From NCBI RefSeq assembly GCF_014651695.1, contig NZ_BMXJ01000004.1, forward strand, positions 179,142-243,141: DNA of 64,000 bases. The letters run 5' to 3'. Made by a program: the position numbers and the translations under genes. Position 1 is the stretch's first letter. Each line of letters begins with the position of its first letter. Under the pieces are notes generated by a model. That model did not search any database. It had not been told where the DNA came from and was given only the letters and a program-made list of their open reading frames with translations. This DNA comes from Nocardiopsis terrae. GTDB taxonomy: Bacteria; Actinomycetota; Actinomycetes; Streptosporangiales; Streptosporangiaceae. Shown piece by piece: positions 53,001-61,500 of the stretch.

Positions 53001-54351
53001 GCTGGTCCAGCCCGGGGTCGTACTCGACCCCCGGGATACGTCTGATCGGTTCGGTGATCACCGCGTGCAGTTGGTCCCGGGTCATCGGTGTGAGCGGGAG
53101 CGTGGTGCCGTGCCGTAGCGCGGGTCCCAGCTCCGGGTGGCTCAGTGCGGCGTCCATGAAGTCGGCGCGCAGGGTGAGCAGCACCTGGAAGCCGTCCGTC
53201 CGCCGTTCCGGGAACAGCAGCGCGACGTCCTGCCCGATCTCCGGTTCGGAGAGGTTCAACAGCGCTTCGGCCTGGTCGAGCACGACCAGTACGCTCGTCC
53301 CCTGCTGCCCGGTCACCCGGTGGAAGGTGTCCGTGAGCCCCAGTTTGTCCAACCACCGCCGTATGCGGTCCGGGTCGGCCTGCTGTGCCTGTTCCACCCC
53401 GTAACGGCCCGACACCGCCAGGGTGAAGAGTTCCGTCGCCAGAGCCGCCCTCAGGGATGAGGTGCGGCCCACGTCGACCACCAGAACCTCGTGTCCGTCC
53501 CTGCGCATCCTCGGCACCACACCGGCGACGGCGAGAGAGGACTTGCCGCAGCCCGAAGGGCCGTACACGGTGACGGCGGAATGTCCACCGCGCAGCGCCG
53601 TGACCACCCGGTCGACGTCCTCCTCCCGACCGAAGAAGATGTCCGAGTCGCCCTCCCCCAGAGGGGCCAGCCCGCGGAAGGGAGCGGACGGCAGCAGGAC
53701 GGTCTCGAGTTCGGGCAGCTCACGTAGGAGCGTTCCGGTACGCAGCACGAAGACCTGTTGGGCTTCCCGTTCCGCCTGCGCCGCGACCACGAGACCGATC
53801 ACGGCACCCAGCTCGTCGTCCCAGACAGGCCCCCCGCTGAACCCCTCCTTGGCATGGGCCACCTGCCCGTCGGCTCGGGAAAGCTGTACCCAGCCCTCCT
53901 CCGTCGTCCCGCTCAGGACCCCCCGGAACCACAGCGCGGTCGGCTCACCACCGGTGAACCCCACCGTCCGGGCCCGGTGGTCCCACATGTCGTCGGGGTC
54001 GGCCAAGGGCAGGGGGTGGGTGCCCGGGACGGGGTCCCGCATCCGCAGGAGCGCGATGTCTCCCGTCCGGTCGGGCCTGATCGGTATCCACCGCTCCACC
54101 TCGGCCACCCTCGGGCCGAGGCCGCGGGCGGCCTGTCCGGCCAGCGGAAGGTCGACCATGACCCTGGCCCCGACCTCCACCGGGTCCCGCCGGGGGGATC
54201 CCAGACAGTCCGACACCACATGAGCGCAGGTCAGCACCAGATCTGGTGCGACAAGGGCACCCGTGCCGCGGGGCTGCCCGTCCCGTCCCGCGACCCGGAC
54301 GACCCCCGAGGCGAGTATCTGGTCCGTGCTCCGTGGCACCGCTTCCGTCAT
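50071..54351 (-). CDS. Trypsin-STAND NTPase-membrane-beta-propeller protein
   Basis: A protein of 1426 aa. Residues about 10-210 are a trypsin-like peptidase with an apparently intact triad: LTCAHVV (His, about 42), TGDIALLRM (Asp, about 97) and EGFSGGPVWDD (Ser, about 171). A STAND-type NTPase follows: FFGREEDVDRVV, Walker A VTVYGPSGCGKSSLAVAGVV (about 263), and VLVVLDQAEALLNL (about 354). A membrane segment lies near residues 664-684 (GALVLVLIAGLIVFLV) after an Arg-rich stretch. The C-terminal 700 residues look like WD/beta-propeller repeats (VWDLQTGRP, HWDARTGRRLSSLDL). Such nSTAND proteins are conflict-system sensors whose NTPase assembles on a trigger and activates the effector domain, here a protease. 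Confidence 0.85.
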   Translation of the reverse strand: MTEAVPRSTDQILASGVVRVAGRDGQPRGTGALVAPDLVLTCAHVVSDCLGSPRRDPVEVGARVMVDLPLAGQAARGLGPRVAEVERWIPIRPDRTGDIALLRMRDPVPGTHPLPLADPDDMWDHRARTVGFTGGEPTALWFRGVLSGTTEEGWVQLSRADGQVAHAKEGFSGGPVWDDELGAVIGLVVAAQAEREAQQVFVLRTGTLLRELPELETVLLPSAPFRGLAPLGEGDSDIFFGREEDVDRVVTALRGGHSAVTVYGPSGCGKSSLAVAGVVPRMRRDGHEVLVVDVGRTSSLRAALATELFTLAVSGRYGVEQAQQADPDRIRRWLDKLGLTDTFHRVTGQQGTSVLVVLDQAEALLNLSEPEIGQDVALLFPERRTDGFQVLLTLRADFMDAALSHPELGPALRHGTTLPLTPMTRDQLHAVITEPIRRIPGVEYDPGLDQRILDDTGQDPGVLPLLGFVLAKLWERRTGGRLRAEAYEELGRVPGALRRHAEQAWQACVRPGEETEARLLLTGLVRVLPGGEAPLRRVLTREEAGERRWELVRVFARADWRLLVLHGGDGRPQSAELSHEALITAWPELAEEARASAGFLAGRAEVQHDLERWRSAGRPADLLLRPLQLAALESSLRQREADLTGEQREFLAQARRRRRRRRNAMAMSGVAGALVLVLIAGLIVFLVQESNVRAQREAEGLSRSLAIQSDQMVESNPVQAALVALTAYEVAPTQEARSALMRRYVGFQEAEWSLSGTEGQIQEASMSADGAVTLVRSEGGRATLFVRTDEGAVRQEQLGLTENVLAPVVSRDGRRIAYVYEVDGAVVWHEVTPGGQRLLGPPNRLEGALTERSMGVTVFGDMHIMDFSPESRLLVGASAADSDQPVQVWDLQTGRPRELPEDTPRLTEVWFGPDEDTLVAVTAGPDLMGGAVVTIDVGTGTVRELTEDVDTQYVGVAGDGSVAVVCRKEESAADSDGYTPSEAHYQAVRVADGQVLGEHSEGENSSCADTSVSGRGERFVLPGVGEGWVLVDTSGQEEAARLLGPHRYTNRGQLPLLGTASEPVLVTWEANGVTGWKMAEDSGETNHGNPRLIGDGSTMVVRLGPNGANLSVLETEGEGRTLASVDRDISVPAEIEQELQVNRAETLVADVADRNRITVYELPSLRQVSEFTTVPPPPGTEGRPGRFLFRFLDGDQLMTLSGATLEHWDARTGRRLSSLDLEDLRLTEEEETYYSVSSHPEPGHVQVSADGEHVLHAVDLATGERKEELAVRLDDVEAAIFLEDPHYVAVLTTGRMVELWSVPPDRDPTRVVGSLGPLKSNRWTLTTPGGPVFFLASDSTAQFLWADDPTRRETYQFDAPQAFPAVTRDGQALLRTPIEGGWMSLLRLDPEVWKRHLCAVTGRELTDDEAGALPPDLPAEVCAQGS

Positions 54352-54418
54352 CGCTGTCCCGTCACTCCGTTGAGAGGCCCCGGAATCCGCGCCCCGGGTT
54401 ATCGGCTGACATAAGACC

Positions 54419-54754
54419 TCACACGTTCTTCCACTTCAGACTCACGGAGAAATTGGCCTCGGTGGTGGTACTGGCTATGACCACGTCCGCTTCGGCGGAC
54501 AGGGAGATCCCGAACTCCAGAGCGATCTCGTCCGGAGCGTCGGCCATGTCCTTGAACCGTCCGACGAAGTTCTCCGCCACAGGTCGCACGGTGTCGAGCA
54601 TCTGCCCGAAGGACCTCTTGGCCCGTGCCAGGGAACGATCGCCGCGTCCCACCCGCACAAGGGAGTCGTCCACTCCGACGATCTGCACGAGGACCGTTTC
54701 CGTACCCCCGTCATCCAGGGGCACTTCGACCGTGCGAACAAAGCGTTCGTTCAT
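54419..54754 (-). CDS. Trypco1 (CU044_2847-family) protein
   Basis: A protein of 111 aa; the ATG at 54754 has GGAG 6 nt upstream, and the frame opens at 54766. It fits the trypsin-co-occurring domain 1 family: N-terminal RTVEVPLDDGGTETVLVQI, middle FGQMLDTVRPVAENFVGRFK, then DEIALEFGISLSAEADVVIA and FSVSLKW. These small beta-rich proteins accompany trypsin/STAND proteins and may be the substrate or trigger. It is transcribed with the downstream trypsin-STAND gene, 67 nt away. Confidence 0.82.
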   Translation of the reverse strand: MNERFVRTVEVPLDDGGTETVLVQIVGVDDSLVRVGRGDRSLARAKRSFGQMLDTVRPVAENFVGRFKDMADAPDEIALEFGISLSAEADVVIASTTTEANFSVSLKWKNV

Positions 54755-55979
54755 TTCGGACTCCAACAGTCGGGGGCTGAAATTCTAACGAATCTGGCGT
54801 TCTCCGTGTCACCGATCGCGAAAATTACCACCCTTTCCCAGCCCGCCAAGGCTCCCACCTGCCATTTCCCACCAGGGAACTCTGAATTCCAAGAAATATA
54901 ACCTCACCGGGCGAAACATGAGGAAGAAACGGATATCTTCGGCACGGTTTTCGGTTCACCGCCTGCGACGTGCGTGAAGGCGCACCAACGCCGTGCGGGC
55001 AGCACGCGCCTTCCGTGATCCGTACCGCGCACGGACGAGCGGGGCGGGCCCCGGCCGGGGGGATGTACCCGGGCCGGGCCCCTGACGTGTTCCAGGGCGT
55101 GAGTCCTGCACGGCGGGAGGAGTCCGTGCTGTTCAGGGCAGGGTTCTGGAATTCTGCCGGATGGTCCTCCGAAACCCTTCGGGTACTCCGGGCACGGGGG
55201 TCCTTGCGATTCTCGGGGTAGTCCCGTACCCCTCTGGTGTTTGTGTGACTCAGGGGTCGGGGCGTGTGGGGCAGCCGTTGGTGCGGGTGTCCCATGGGTT
55301 CCGTTCACCGCGGGACCCGTCCGGTCCTTTTGAGCCCCGAGTGTCTCCGGCAGATTCCCGTGTTGGCACCCCCGTCACCCGCTGACGGGGGTCAGCGGGC
55401 TGTTCGGGGGCGAGCAAGGATTCGTGGTCAGGGGCATCTGTCGCCGCGGGGTTGGGGGAGGCCGGTTCTTCTGCGCGAGAGGGAGCGGTGGCGCACGCTG
55501 TTCCTTTCCCGGGTCAGTGGTATCCGCAGTGCGGGGGCCTGCGCGGACGGTGGACGCGGAGCCGGGTCGGGGTGCGTCGGGGTCCCGGGCAGCGGAGGGG
55601 CGCGGTGACACCCGGCGGGTCCGGGGGCGGCGCGAGGGCGACGACTCGTTCGACGAGGACACCCGGGGTCGACAGAAGGGCCAGTACGAGCATCCCGGAG
55701 CAGGGGGCGATGCGGTGACACGCGAACATGGCACCAGCCTTACAGGCTTGCGGTGTTCGCGCGACTACTTCGTGTGATCACTGCTGGCCGGTTCAGGCCA
55801 GGTCCGGCAGGTGTGGGATCCGGGAATCGTGGGAGGCGGTGCCGGGCCCTCGGCGGCTGGGCGGGAGCGTCACCGGTGTGCGCCAGGGGTCTCCTCACCA
55901 GTGATCTTGCTACCAGGGGCTACTTCGGCGCCGAAGTTGCCCCTGGTAGCAAGATCACGGGGGGCGGGCCCTCACAGTG
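54755..55979. other. 1.2-kb region without a convincing gene
   Basis: Open frames on both strands here (such as 55424-55777 plus and 54825-55295 minus) have no ribosome site and no actinomycete codon bias, and overlap each other. The part near 54780-54830 is AT-rich and is probably the promoter of the Trypco1 operon. The only structured feature is the 58-bp palindrome at its right end. Confidence 0.5.
55901..55958. terminator. 58-bp near-perfect palindrome
   Basis: The left arm starts GTGATCTTGCTACCAGGGGC and the right arm is its complement ending GCAAGATCAC. Twenty-nine-base arms meet at TTCGGCGCCGAA with one mismatched pair. It begins a hairpin far longer than a usual terminator, 22 bp from the 3' end of the small membrane-protein gene. 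It may be its terminator; a cruciform or protein-binding site is also possible. Confidence 0.5.
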
Positions 55980-56144
55980 CTAGCCGAGGAGTTCCAGGAG
56001 CAGGACGACCAGGCCGATGGCGAGCATCGCGAAGAGGATGAAGTAGCAGCCCACGTTCCCCGTGGGTCCGGGGTCGCGGGTGGGACCGCGGTGCAGGTCG
56101 GTTCTTCCGCGTCCGGGCTTGCGCTTCTTCTTCCGGGCGGCCAC
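55980..56144 (-). CDS. 54-aa single-pass membrane protein
   Basis: The frame from the GTG at 56144 (GAGGA about 8 nt upstream) has a very basic start (ARKKKRKPGRGRTDLH), a Pro/Gly linker, and one C-terminal membrane helix (VGCYFILFAMLAIGLVVLLL) before the stop. A basic N-terminus with a hydrophobic tail suggests an N-in membrane protein. It is followed by the large palindrome and lies 81 nt beyond the transporter gene on the same strand, so co-transcription is possible. The function is unknown. Confidence 0.55.
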   Translation of the reverse strand: MAARKKKRKPGRGRTDLHRGPTRDPGPTGNVGCYFILFAMLAIGLVVLLLELLG

Positions 56145-56225
56145 GTGATACGTCCTCGCGTTGCTCGGGGGATGTCGGAGGCAGAGCGTGTCATGCGGAC
56201 CCGGACCGGGGCAACCCTCGGCGTG

Positions 56226-57188
56226 TCAGGGGCGCTCGGGCTCCGCGGCCTCCTCGGCGTCCCCCGGGGCGTTACGGGCCCAGTAGGTGGCGACGGCGGC
56301 GCCGGACAGGTTGTGCCAGACCGAGAACAGGGCCCCGGGCAGCGCGGCCAGGGGCTCGAAGTGCGTGGTGGCCAGGCTGGCGGCCAGGCCGGAGTTCTGC
56401 ATGCCGACCTCCACGCTCGCGGCGCGGCGTGCGCTTTCGGGCATCCGGCCGAAGTAGCCCACCAGGTAGCCGACGGTCAGGCCGAGGGTGTTGTGCACGA
56501 CCACGGCCAGGGCGAGGAGGAGGCCGGTGCCCAGCACGGCGTCGGCGTTGGCGCCCACGACCCCGGCGACGACCAGCACGATGCCGGTGACGGAGACCAG
56601 CGGCATCAGCGGGAGGAGCGGGCTCACCACGCGCTCGGCGAAGGTGCGCAGCAGCAGGCCGGCGACGACGGGGAGCAGCACGACCTGGAGGATCGACAGG
56701 AACAGGTCGCCCGCGGCGACCGGCAGGGTCGAACCGGCCAGTCCCAGTACCAGCAGCGGTGTCACGAACGGTGCCAGCATGGTGGAGATCGAGGTCATCG
56801 CGACCGACAGCGCCACGTCACCGCGCGCCAGGTAGACGATCACGTTGGAGGCGGTGCCGCCGGGCGAGGCGCCGACCAGGACCATACCGACCACCAGCAG
56901 GGGCGGCAGCCCGAACGCGTGGGCGATGCCCCAGCCCAGCAGCGGCATGACCGTGTACTGGGCGAGCACGCCGAGCAGGACGGTCCCGGGGTGTCTGGTG
57001 ACGACGGTGAAGTCCGCCGGGCGCATGGTGAGGCCCATGCCGAACATGATGATTCCGAGCAGCAGGGGCACGTGGGGGACGACGGGGGCGGTCTGTTCCG
57101 GGAGGAGGAGACCGACGAGCGCCCCGGCCAGGACCAGTACCGCGAACCACCTGCCGACGAGGTCGGCGACCTTCGTGACGACCGTCAT
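56226..57188 (-). CDS. Bile acid:sodium symporter (BASS) family transporter
   Basis: A protein of 320 aa, an integral membrane protein with about nine or ten hydrophobic helices. Family landmarks: LLLGIIMFGMGLTMRPADF near the N-terminus, VGMVLVGASPGGTASNVIVY (crossover region, PGGTASN) and the C-terminal VEVGMQNSGLAASLA. The family imports bile-acid-like anions, pantoate, pyruvate and others with sodium; the substrate here is unknown. It is downstream of the Wadjet genes on the same strand, about 90 nt away, with a possible weak terminator between, so it is probably not part of the defence system. Confidence 0.9.
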   Translation of the reverse strand: MTVVTKVADLVGRWFAVLVLAGALVGLLLPEQTAPVVPHVPLLLGIIMFGMGLTMRPADFTVVTRHPGTVLLGVLAQYTVMPLLGWGIAHAFGLPPLLVVGMVLVGASPGGTASNVIVYLARGDVALSVAMTSISTMLAPFVTPLLVLGLAGSTLPVAAGDLFLSILQVVLLPVVAGLLLRTFAERVVSPLLPLMPLVSVTGIVLVVAGVVGANADAVLGTGLLLALAVVVHNTLGLTVGYLVGYFGRMPESARRAASVEVGMQNSGLAASLATTHFEPLAALPGALFSVWHNLSGAAVATYWARNAPGDAEEAAEPERP

Positions 57189-57211
57189 CCGTGCTCCTTC
57201 CCGCGTCGTGA

Positions 57212-57233
57212 CCGGCGGGGGTGTCGCCGCCGG
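57212..57233. terminator. Weak hairpin after the Wadjet operon
   Basis: CCGGCGG and CCGCCGG form a 7-bp stem with an 8-nt loop, between the jetD stop (57281) and the transporter start (57188). Short, GC-only and without a T-tract, so the assignment is tentative. Confidence 0.35.
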
Positions 57234-57280
57234 GCCACCGGCACGCTACTCCCCCGCGAACGCCCGTGCCCGCGCCGGGG

Positions 57281-58528
57281 TCACCGCTCGGCCAGATCCC
57301 CCACCAGGGCGGGGGCGACCGACTCCTCGAAGACGGCGGCCCCGCGCTCACGCATGGCCTCGGCCAGGGCGGGGTCCCAGGGCGTGGGCCGCTCCCGCCC
57401 TTCGAGCGGGTGGTGTTCGTCGGGGACGTGGTCGAGGTAGTCGGCGGCGGACATGCGCCAGAGGTCGGCCCCGTAGCGTTCGGCCACCCGTCGGGCGATG
57501 GCCGCTCCGGGCCAGTCGAAGTCGCCGTGGTAGCGCAGGCGGGCCCCGGCGCTGACGGCGGCCGCGGCGAGCCGGTGGAAGGCGGCCGACGGCCAGCCCT
57601 CCGTGCACAACAGGGGGGCGGACTCCGATCCGAGCCTCTCGGCGGCCAGACGGAGCACGGCCGGGTTCTCGCACACGTGGATCACGCGTGCGGTGGGGAC
57701 CGGTGGGAAACGGACGAGTTGGTGCAGCGTGACCTGGAGCGGGACGCCGTGCTCCGCGGCCTCGGTCAGCCAGGTACCGAGTACCGGGCCGCGGGCGGGC
57801 AGGTTGAGGGTCAGCACGCGGCTGGCCAGGTCGTCCTGGACCACGTCGTTCTCCTCCCACAGGGCGCGGCGCTCCTGGGCGTCCCTGTCGGCGGGGCGGG
57901 TGGTGCCGGAGCGCGCCGCCAGGGCCGCGAGCACGAGGCCCGCCAGCGGGCGGTCGCTGTTGAGCGCCTTGGTGTCGCCGGTGGCGTGCACGGCCAGGCT
58001 CTGCAGGAGCAGCGGTGAGGTCCCGGTGGCGGAGGCCTCGGTGTTGTGGGCGTCGACCGTCTCCAGGACCCGGACGGCCTGCCCGAAGGTGTCGGTGTCC
58101 TTCTTCCGGACCCGTCGGGTGACCGCCGCCCGGGTGTCCCGGTGTTCGAGCCAGGAGCGGAACCACTCGGCCTCGTACAGGGGGCTGGCCAGGGCCGGGG
58201 CGAGGATCCGCGCGCGCAGCTCCTCGGTCTCCCGGTCCGCCCGGCTCCTGAAACGCAACGGGGTTCCCAGGGCTTCGAAGAGCTCGGCCAGGCCGATCCC
58301 GTAGCCGGCGCGGACGGTCGCGTCGAGGTGTGCGAGTCTGACCGGCACCCGGTCCGGGTGCCGCCCCGGTTCCGTGCCGAGGAAGCCGTGGACGTGTCCG
58401 GCCTCCTCCTCGGTCAGCCCCTTGAGGGTGAAGCCCCCGGAGAGCGCCCCGTCACGGCGTTCCAGCTGTTCGCGTGTCCGGGCGAGCAGTGCGGCGAGGC
58501 GGGGGCCGCGGAAGACGTCCAGGTTCAC
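57281..58528 (-). CDS. jetD: TIGR02679-type protein, Wadjet JetD-like Toprim subunit
   Basis: A protein of 415 aa; the GTG at 58528 overlaps the jetC stop by 4 nt (GTGA). It fits the TIGR02679/DUF2399 family: the N-terminal part carries FTLKGLTEEEAGHVHGFLG, and the C-terminal Toprim-like part has ARVIHVCENPAVLRLAAERL, LLCTEGWPSAAFHRLAAAAV and RLRYHGDFDWPGAAIARRV (acidic DFD). In Wadjet, JetD is the nuclease that cuts plasmid DNA looped by the JetABC SMC complex. It is the last gene of the operon. Confidence 0.85.
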   Translation of the reverse strand: MNLDVFRGPRLAALLARTREQLERRDGALSGGFTLKGLTEEEAGHVHGFLGTEPGRHPDRVPVRLAHLDATVRAGYGIGLAELFEALGTPLRFRSRADRETEELRARILAPALASPLYEAEWFRSWLEHRDTRAAVTRRVRKKDTDTFGQAVRVLETVDAHNTEASATGTSPLLLQSLAVHATGDTKALNSDRPLAGLVLAALAARSGTTRPADRDAQERRALWEENDVVQDDLASRVLTLNLPARGPVLGTWLTEAAEHGVPLQVTLHQLVRFPPVPTARVIHVCENPAVLRLAAERLGSESAPLLCTEGWPSAAFHRLAAAAVSAGARLRYHGDFDWPGAAIARRVAERYGADLWRMSAADYLDHVPDEHHPLEGRERPTPWDPALAEAMRERGAAVFEESVAPALVGDLAER

Positions 58529-61500
58529 TGTCCTGCCGCCCCGTCCAGGAGGGTGCCCGCGGTGGACTGGGGGACGTACCTCGTCGGGGCGATGCCGAGC
58601 AGTTCCGCGGCGAGTTCCTCGTTTCCGGCGAACCCGGCGTCGGCGTCCAGGGTCTGCTCGCCGTCCCAGAGCATGAGCAGGGCCGAGACGGTGTGGCTGG
58701 CCTTGTCGTGGTGCATGTCGTAGTGGGCGGCCATGGGGACGGTGTCGTAGTGCACCCACAGGTCGTGGCCGGTCATGAACATGTCCAGGTCGAAGGTGAC
58801 GGTCAGGCCCATGAGTTCGGGCTTGTAGCGGTCGTCGATACCGGCGAAGGCCTCGTCGAGGGCGACGACGCGGGGGCAGGTCGGCGCGGCCGAGGAGTAC
58901 AGGGCGTTGGCGGCGGCGAACAGGGGCAGGTGGATGGCGGCGGACTTCTCGCCGCCGGACATCTGCTCGTGCTTGTTCTTGGTGAGGGTGACCTCGTCCT
59001 TGCCCGGTTCGGCCAGGCGCAGTTCGAACCGGTACCAGTCGCGGTAGTCCAGGACCGCGGCCAGGACCTGCTTGTGGCTGGCCCGGGGGTGGGTCGCGTG
59101 GTAGTCGCGGATCATCCGCCGCAGGACGGCGCGGAGTTCGCCCAGGCCCCGGGGGCCGAGCCCGGCGCCGTCGCGGCGCACGAGTTCGGTGGCCTGGCGC
59201 TGGTGGTCGGTGAGGCCGTCCGAGCGGGACCAGCGGATGCCCACCCTGGTGCCGGAGGACATGGGCCGGGCGCGGGTGTCGCGGTCCATGGCGCGCACCA
59301 ACTGTTTGGCGGTGCGGACCCGGTCGTGGATCTGCTGGGCGATACCGCTGAGCAGCTCGTCCTCCAGGACCCCCTGCTCCTCCTCGTGCAGGAGCGCGCC
59401 CTGCTCCTCCACCCGTTCGGCGACGGCGCGCGCGAAGGCGGAGACGGGGTTGCGGCCGTTCTCGTCGTTGACGTGCACCGTCACCAGTCCGCTGGCTCCG
59501 ACCTCGTGGTCGACGCGGTAGCCCTCGGCGTCACCGCCCAGGGCCTCCTGGAAGGTGCGCAGTGCCTGGGACATGCGGTTCCCCGCGGTCTTGAGCTCGG
59601 CCTCGCCGACCTCGCCGGTGCCGACTGCCCCGGCGAAGCCGTCCAGCAGGTCGGCGGCCGTTCCGGGCAGGACCTCGCGGACGGTGGCGGCCCGACCGGT
59701 GAGCAGGCGCTGCGCGGCCTCCTCCGGGGCGGGCCACTGGTCGGGAGCGGGCCAGGTGCCCGGGGTGTCCACGCCCATGACGGCGCGCACGGCGGGCTGG
59801 GTGAGCCCGGCGAAGGCGGCGGCGTGTTCGAAGAGGGTGCCCAGGGCCTGGGCCAGGGACTGGCGTCCGCTGTCGCGCAGGGTTTCGGAGCGCACGGCCA
59901 GGTCGTGTTCACGGGAGGCCTCCCCCGTGGCGCCGCGGTGCCTGCCCCGGACGTCGCCGAGTTCGGTCTGGGCCCGCTCCAGCTGGTCGAGGAGTTCACG
60001 GGCCGGGGCGTCGATGGCCGCCTCCAGGGTGGCCAGCTCCTCCGTCTCGCGTTGGTGCTCGGTGCGGCTCCGGTCGAGGTCGGCGCGGTCGCCCTCGAGC
60101 GCTTCGGTCAGCCGGGCGACGGTGTCCCTGCGGCCGGTGAGGTCGCGTTCGTGGTCGGCGATGCCGGCGCGGGTGGCGTGCAGGTTCCGGGCGGTGTCCC
60201 GGAAGGCCCCGGCCGCGGCGGCGACCGCGTCGACGTCCTCCCTGCCGGTGGGCATCGCGCGTTCGGCGGCCGCGGTGCGGACCTGGCGGCGTTCGGCGTC
60301 GACCTGCGCGACGGCGGCGTCGAAGTCGCGGCGGGTCTCGGAGCGGGCGGCCCGGGCCGAGGCCAGGAGGGTGGAGTGGTGTTCGAGCGTGCGCAGCGCC
60401 CTGACGACCTCGGTGGCGTCGGGCAGGTCGGCGCGGGCGCGGTCGAAGTCCTTGAGCAGTTCGTGGTCCCGGGCGAGCCGGGCGCCGAGTTCGGTGTACC
60501 GGGCGGAGAGCTCGCTGATGCGGGCGTCGTGGGCTTCCAGGCGTTCGCGGCGGCGTTGGGCGCGGTTGGTGGCGCCGATGAACTCGGCGGCGGGCTTGGG
60601 GTGGGCGCCGGTGAGCGGTCCCAGGCGGAAGCGGGACCCGGTGTCCACGCCGGCCGGGAGTTCGGTGAGCGGGGCGCCGTCCCCTCCGGCGAGGGGGACG
60701 GAGGCCAGGACGCGGGCGATGGTGTCGGTGGGGACCCGGTCCTGGGTTTCCGGGACCAGGAGGTCGGCGAGTGTGGGCCCGGTGTGCGCGGGCTGCGCGG
60801 ATCCGGCCCCGTCGCCGGCGTCCGCTCCCGTGCCCGCGTCCGCGCCGGGGAGCAGGTAGACGTCGGCCTCGGCCCGTTCGAGGGCCTGGCGGGTCAGGTC
60901 GGGGTCGGGGTGGATCCAGGCGGTGAGCAGCCCGGCGGTGTGCAGGGCGCCCTCGACGGCGGCGCCGTGCTCCTCGGGCAGGTCGTCGGCGAAGCGGACC
61001 AGCTGCCAGAGGGGGGCTCCGGGCCGGTCCCCGCGCGGTGCGGGGCGCAGGGGGTCGGCGGGCGGGGCGTCGTCGCGCTCGGCCGCGATGTCCTCGCGTT
61101 CGCGGCGGACGGCGGCCAGCTCCTCGCCGAGCCGGGTCTGCTCGGACTCCAGGCCGTTGGCCCGGGCGGCCGCGTGCAGCTGCTGGTCGTGGAGTTGTTC
61201 GTTGAACACCTGGGCGAGGGTGGGGGTGCCGGGTTCGCCGTAGTGCTCCAGGGTGCCGCGCAGGGCCGTCAGGCAGTCCGGTCCGGCGATCTCCCACCGC
61301 TCGGACCAGCCGTCCAGGTTCCGGGCAGCGGTGCGGCGGAGTCCGGCGAGCTCCTCCTCGGCGCCGGCGCACTCCCGTTCGCGCGCACCGAGGGTGTCCT
61401 CGGCCCTGGCGGCGGCCGTCTCGGCGCGCACGCGCCCGTCCTCGGCGCGGTCCAGGGCGGCGAGCCGTTCGCGTACGGCGCGCACGTCGTCGAGGCGGGC

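Noticed and set aside
54825..55777. Several overlapping frames in the 1.2-kb gap
   Set aside because: No ribosome sites, no family resemblance, and conflicting frames on both strands.
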